In this document: piece after piece, positions 62,855 through 64,000 of the stretch
Layout of the letters: each line of letters opens with the position of its first letter
Numbering within the stretch: the first letter of the stretch is position 1
Assembly (NCBI RefSeq): GCF_040802235.1
Contig: NC_133167.1
Location: forward strand, 83,181,001-83,245,000
DNA length: 64,000 nt
Direction of reading: 5' to 3'
Source: Manis javanica
Lineage: Eukaryota > Chordata > Mammalia > Pholidota > Manidae
Notes under the pieces: generated by a model
What the model saw: the letters and a program-made list of their open reading frames with translations, nothing else
Databases searched by the model: none
What the model was told of the DNA's origin: nothing
Program-made: the position numbers and the translations under genes

Positions 62855-63560
62855 TAATGAAAAGGGCAATGTTATTAATAGATAACCCTCACTGAGACCT
62901 CACCATGTTCTGGGCATGCTGTTCACTAGGGGTTCTTTTCAGAGTCCTCAAACAGTTCTACAAGCTACTATTTTTTTTTTAAGTTTTCCTTTATTTGTTA
63001 GTTGAGGTGAAATTCACATAACATGAGAATTAACCATTTCAAATTGAATGATTAGTGGCATTTAATACATCACAAGGTTGCACAACCACCACCACTCCCT
63101 AGTTCCAGAACAGTTTCATTGCCCCAAAAGGTGGCTCTGTACCCACTAAGCAGTTGATTCCCCACCTCCCTCTCCTCCCTGCCCCCTACTTTCTGTGGAT
63201 TTACACATCCTAGAGAATTTCATATCAATGTATTTATATGATATGGGACCTGTTGTGTCTGGCCCTCTTTCACTTAGCATGATGTTTCTGAGGTCCTTCC
63301 ACACTGTAGCATGAATCAGTCCGTGTATTCCTTTTTCCTGGCCGAATAGTATTCCACTGTATGTATATATCACATTTTGTTATCTATGTATCCATCTACT
63401 GATGGATATATATCCTACTAATATGCTATTATAATTTCCACTTTTAGATAAGGGAACTAAGGCTCAAAGAGGTTAAATAATCTGAACAGGCTCAAACAAG
63501 GGGTAAGTAGTGTAGCTGGAATGTAAACCTATGTTAATTCTAGAGCCCATGCTCTTAATC
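62855..63560 (+). repeat. L2/MIR split by an L1 insertion
   Basis: The left arm (62,855-62,969: 'caccatgttctgggcatgctgttcac', 'agagtcctcaaacagttctacaagctacta') and right arm (63,428-63,560: 'cacttttagataagggaactaaggctcaaagaggttaaat') are the two halves of one L2/MIR-type element in correct order, separated by the L1 fragment. Confidence 0.65.
62970..63427 (-). mobile_element. L1 3' fragment inserted into an L2/MIR
   Basis: A T-run at about 62,970 followed by 'gttgaggtgaaattcacataacat', 'gttgcacaaccacca', 'tggctctgtacccactaag', 'gtgtctggccctctttcacttagcatgatg' and 'gccgaatagtattccactgtatg' is an L1 3' region read in reverse. Flanking GCTACTAT (left) and GCTATTAT (right) may be a diverged target-site duplication. 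Confidence 0.75.
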
Positions 63561-64000
63561 AGCATACCCACACACTTATTAAGAGTTTACTAAACACTGG
63601 GAAATATAGTCACTGGGGCCATTAGCAATAACCTGTGCCTGTGTTTCTGCATCTTCTTGCCATATGTACATAGAAGAAAAGGACTCTCTTTTCAGTGCAC
63701 TGCCCCTTCCACCTATATCCTTGACTCAACACCTTCCCTTCCTGACTTCAGAACTGATTGTGTCTCCATTTGCGCCATCCGTAAATAAATCTGCCCTTTC
63801 TTCACCTCTGTCTTGTGATGATTTCTCTCCTGTCTTAGGCACGGGTGTAAATCTCCAGTCTTCTCTCTGCACAGACTGAACTTGTCAGCACAGGTGACCT
63901 CAATTTCTTTTACACTCCTTCCTGCCCATGCCCACCACTGTTCCCACTGAGCTGTCACAGAGGACCTCAGGCTCAGCAGAGGTCCTGGGTCTGCCTCTTC

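Overview
This is vertebrate nuclear DNA, and almost certainly a placental mammal. It is sparse in genes, has long introns, one CpG island, (TG)n microsatellites, and ancient eutherian repeats (MIR, L2, MER5A, MER20, MLT1 LTRs, old L1 3' ends). No bacterial operons, CRISPR arrays or phage genes are present. I see no Alu, B1/B2, carnivore tRNA-Lys SINE, ruminant Bov-tA or equine ERE. A younger-looking L1-type 3' end at 39.7-40.15 kb (older copy near 49.4 kb) resembles one I associate with pangolins, so a pangolin-like laurasiatherian is my best but unproven guess.

Two protein-coding loci can be recognised, both on the minus strand and in the order and orientation I recall for human 16q23 (NUDT7 then VAT1L). 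Exon 1 of VAT1L, a quinone-oxidoreductase-like protein related to VAT-1, lies in the CpG island at about 20.0-21.2 kb with a TATA box. Everything from 1 to 20,284 should be its intron 1. NUDT7, the peroxisomal coenzyme A diphosphatase, contributes its Nudix-box exon (62,413-62,571) and its terminal coding exon (58,364-58,730). Its first exons lie beyond the right edge. The roughly 37 kb between the genes is intergenic.

The notable result is that both loci look damaged. The NUDT7 last exon carries two separate 1-bp net deletions, the first of which makes an immediate TGA. Its Nudix box has Arg replaced by Gln, and its C-terminal tripeptide is an atypical peroxisomal signal. VAT1L exon 1 has ACG where the usual ATG should be (still in an excellent Kozak context), an apparently weak splice donor, and several substitutions in conserved residues. 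NUDT7 looks like a unitary pseudogene. VAT1L is either using a non-AUG or downstream start, or is decaying. Sequencing error has to be excluded for both.

The rest is repeats: a 1-kb (TG)n/GAG array at 29.4-30.4 kb, a truncated L1 ORF2 at 10.7-12.0 kb, a probable solo retroviral LTR at 46.0-46.8 kb, two MLT1 LTRs, several hAT MITEs, and a scatter of MIR and L2. Comparisons with human proteins are from memory, not from a database search.
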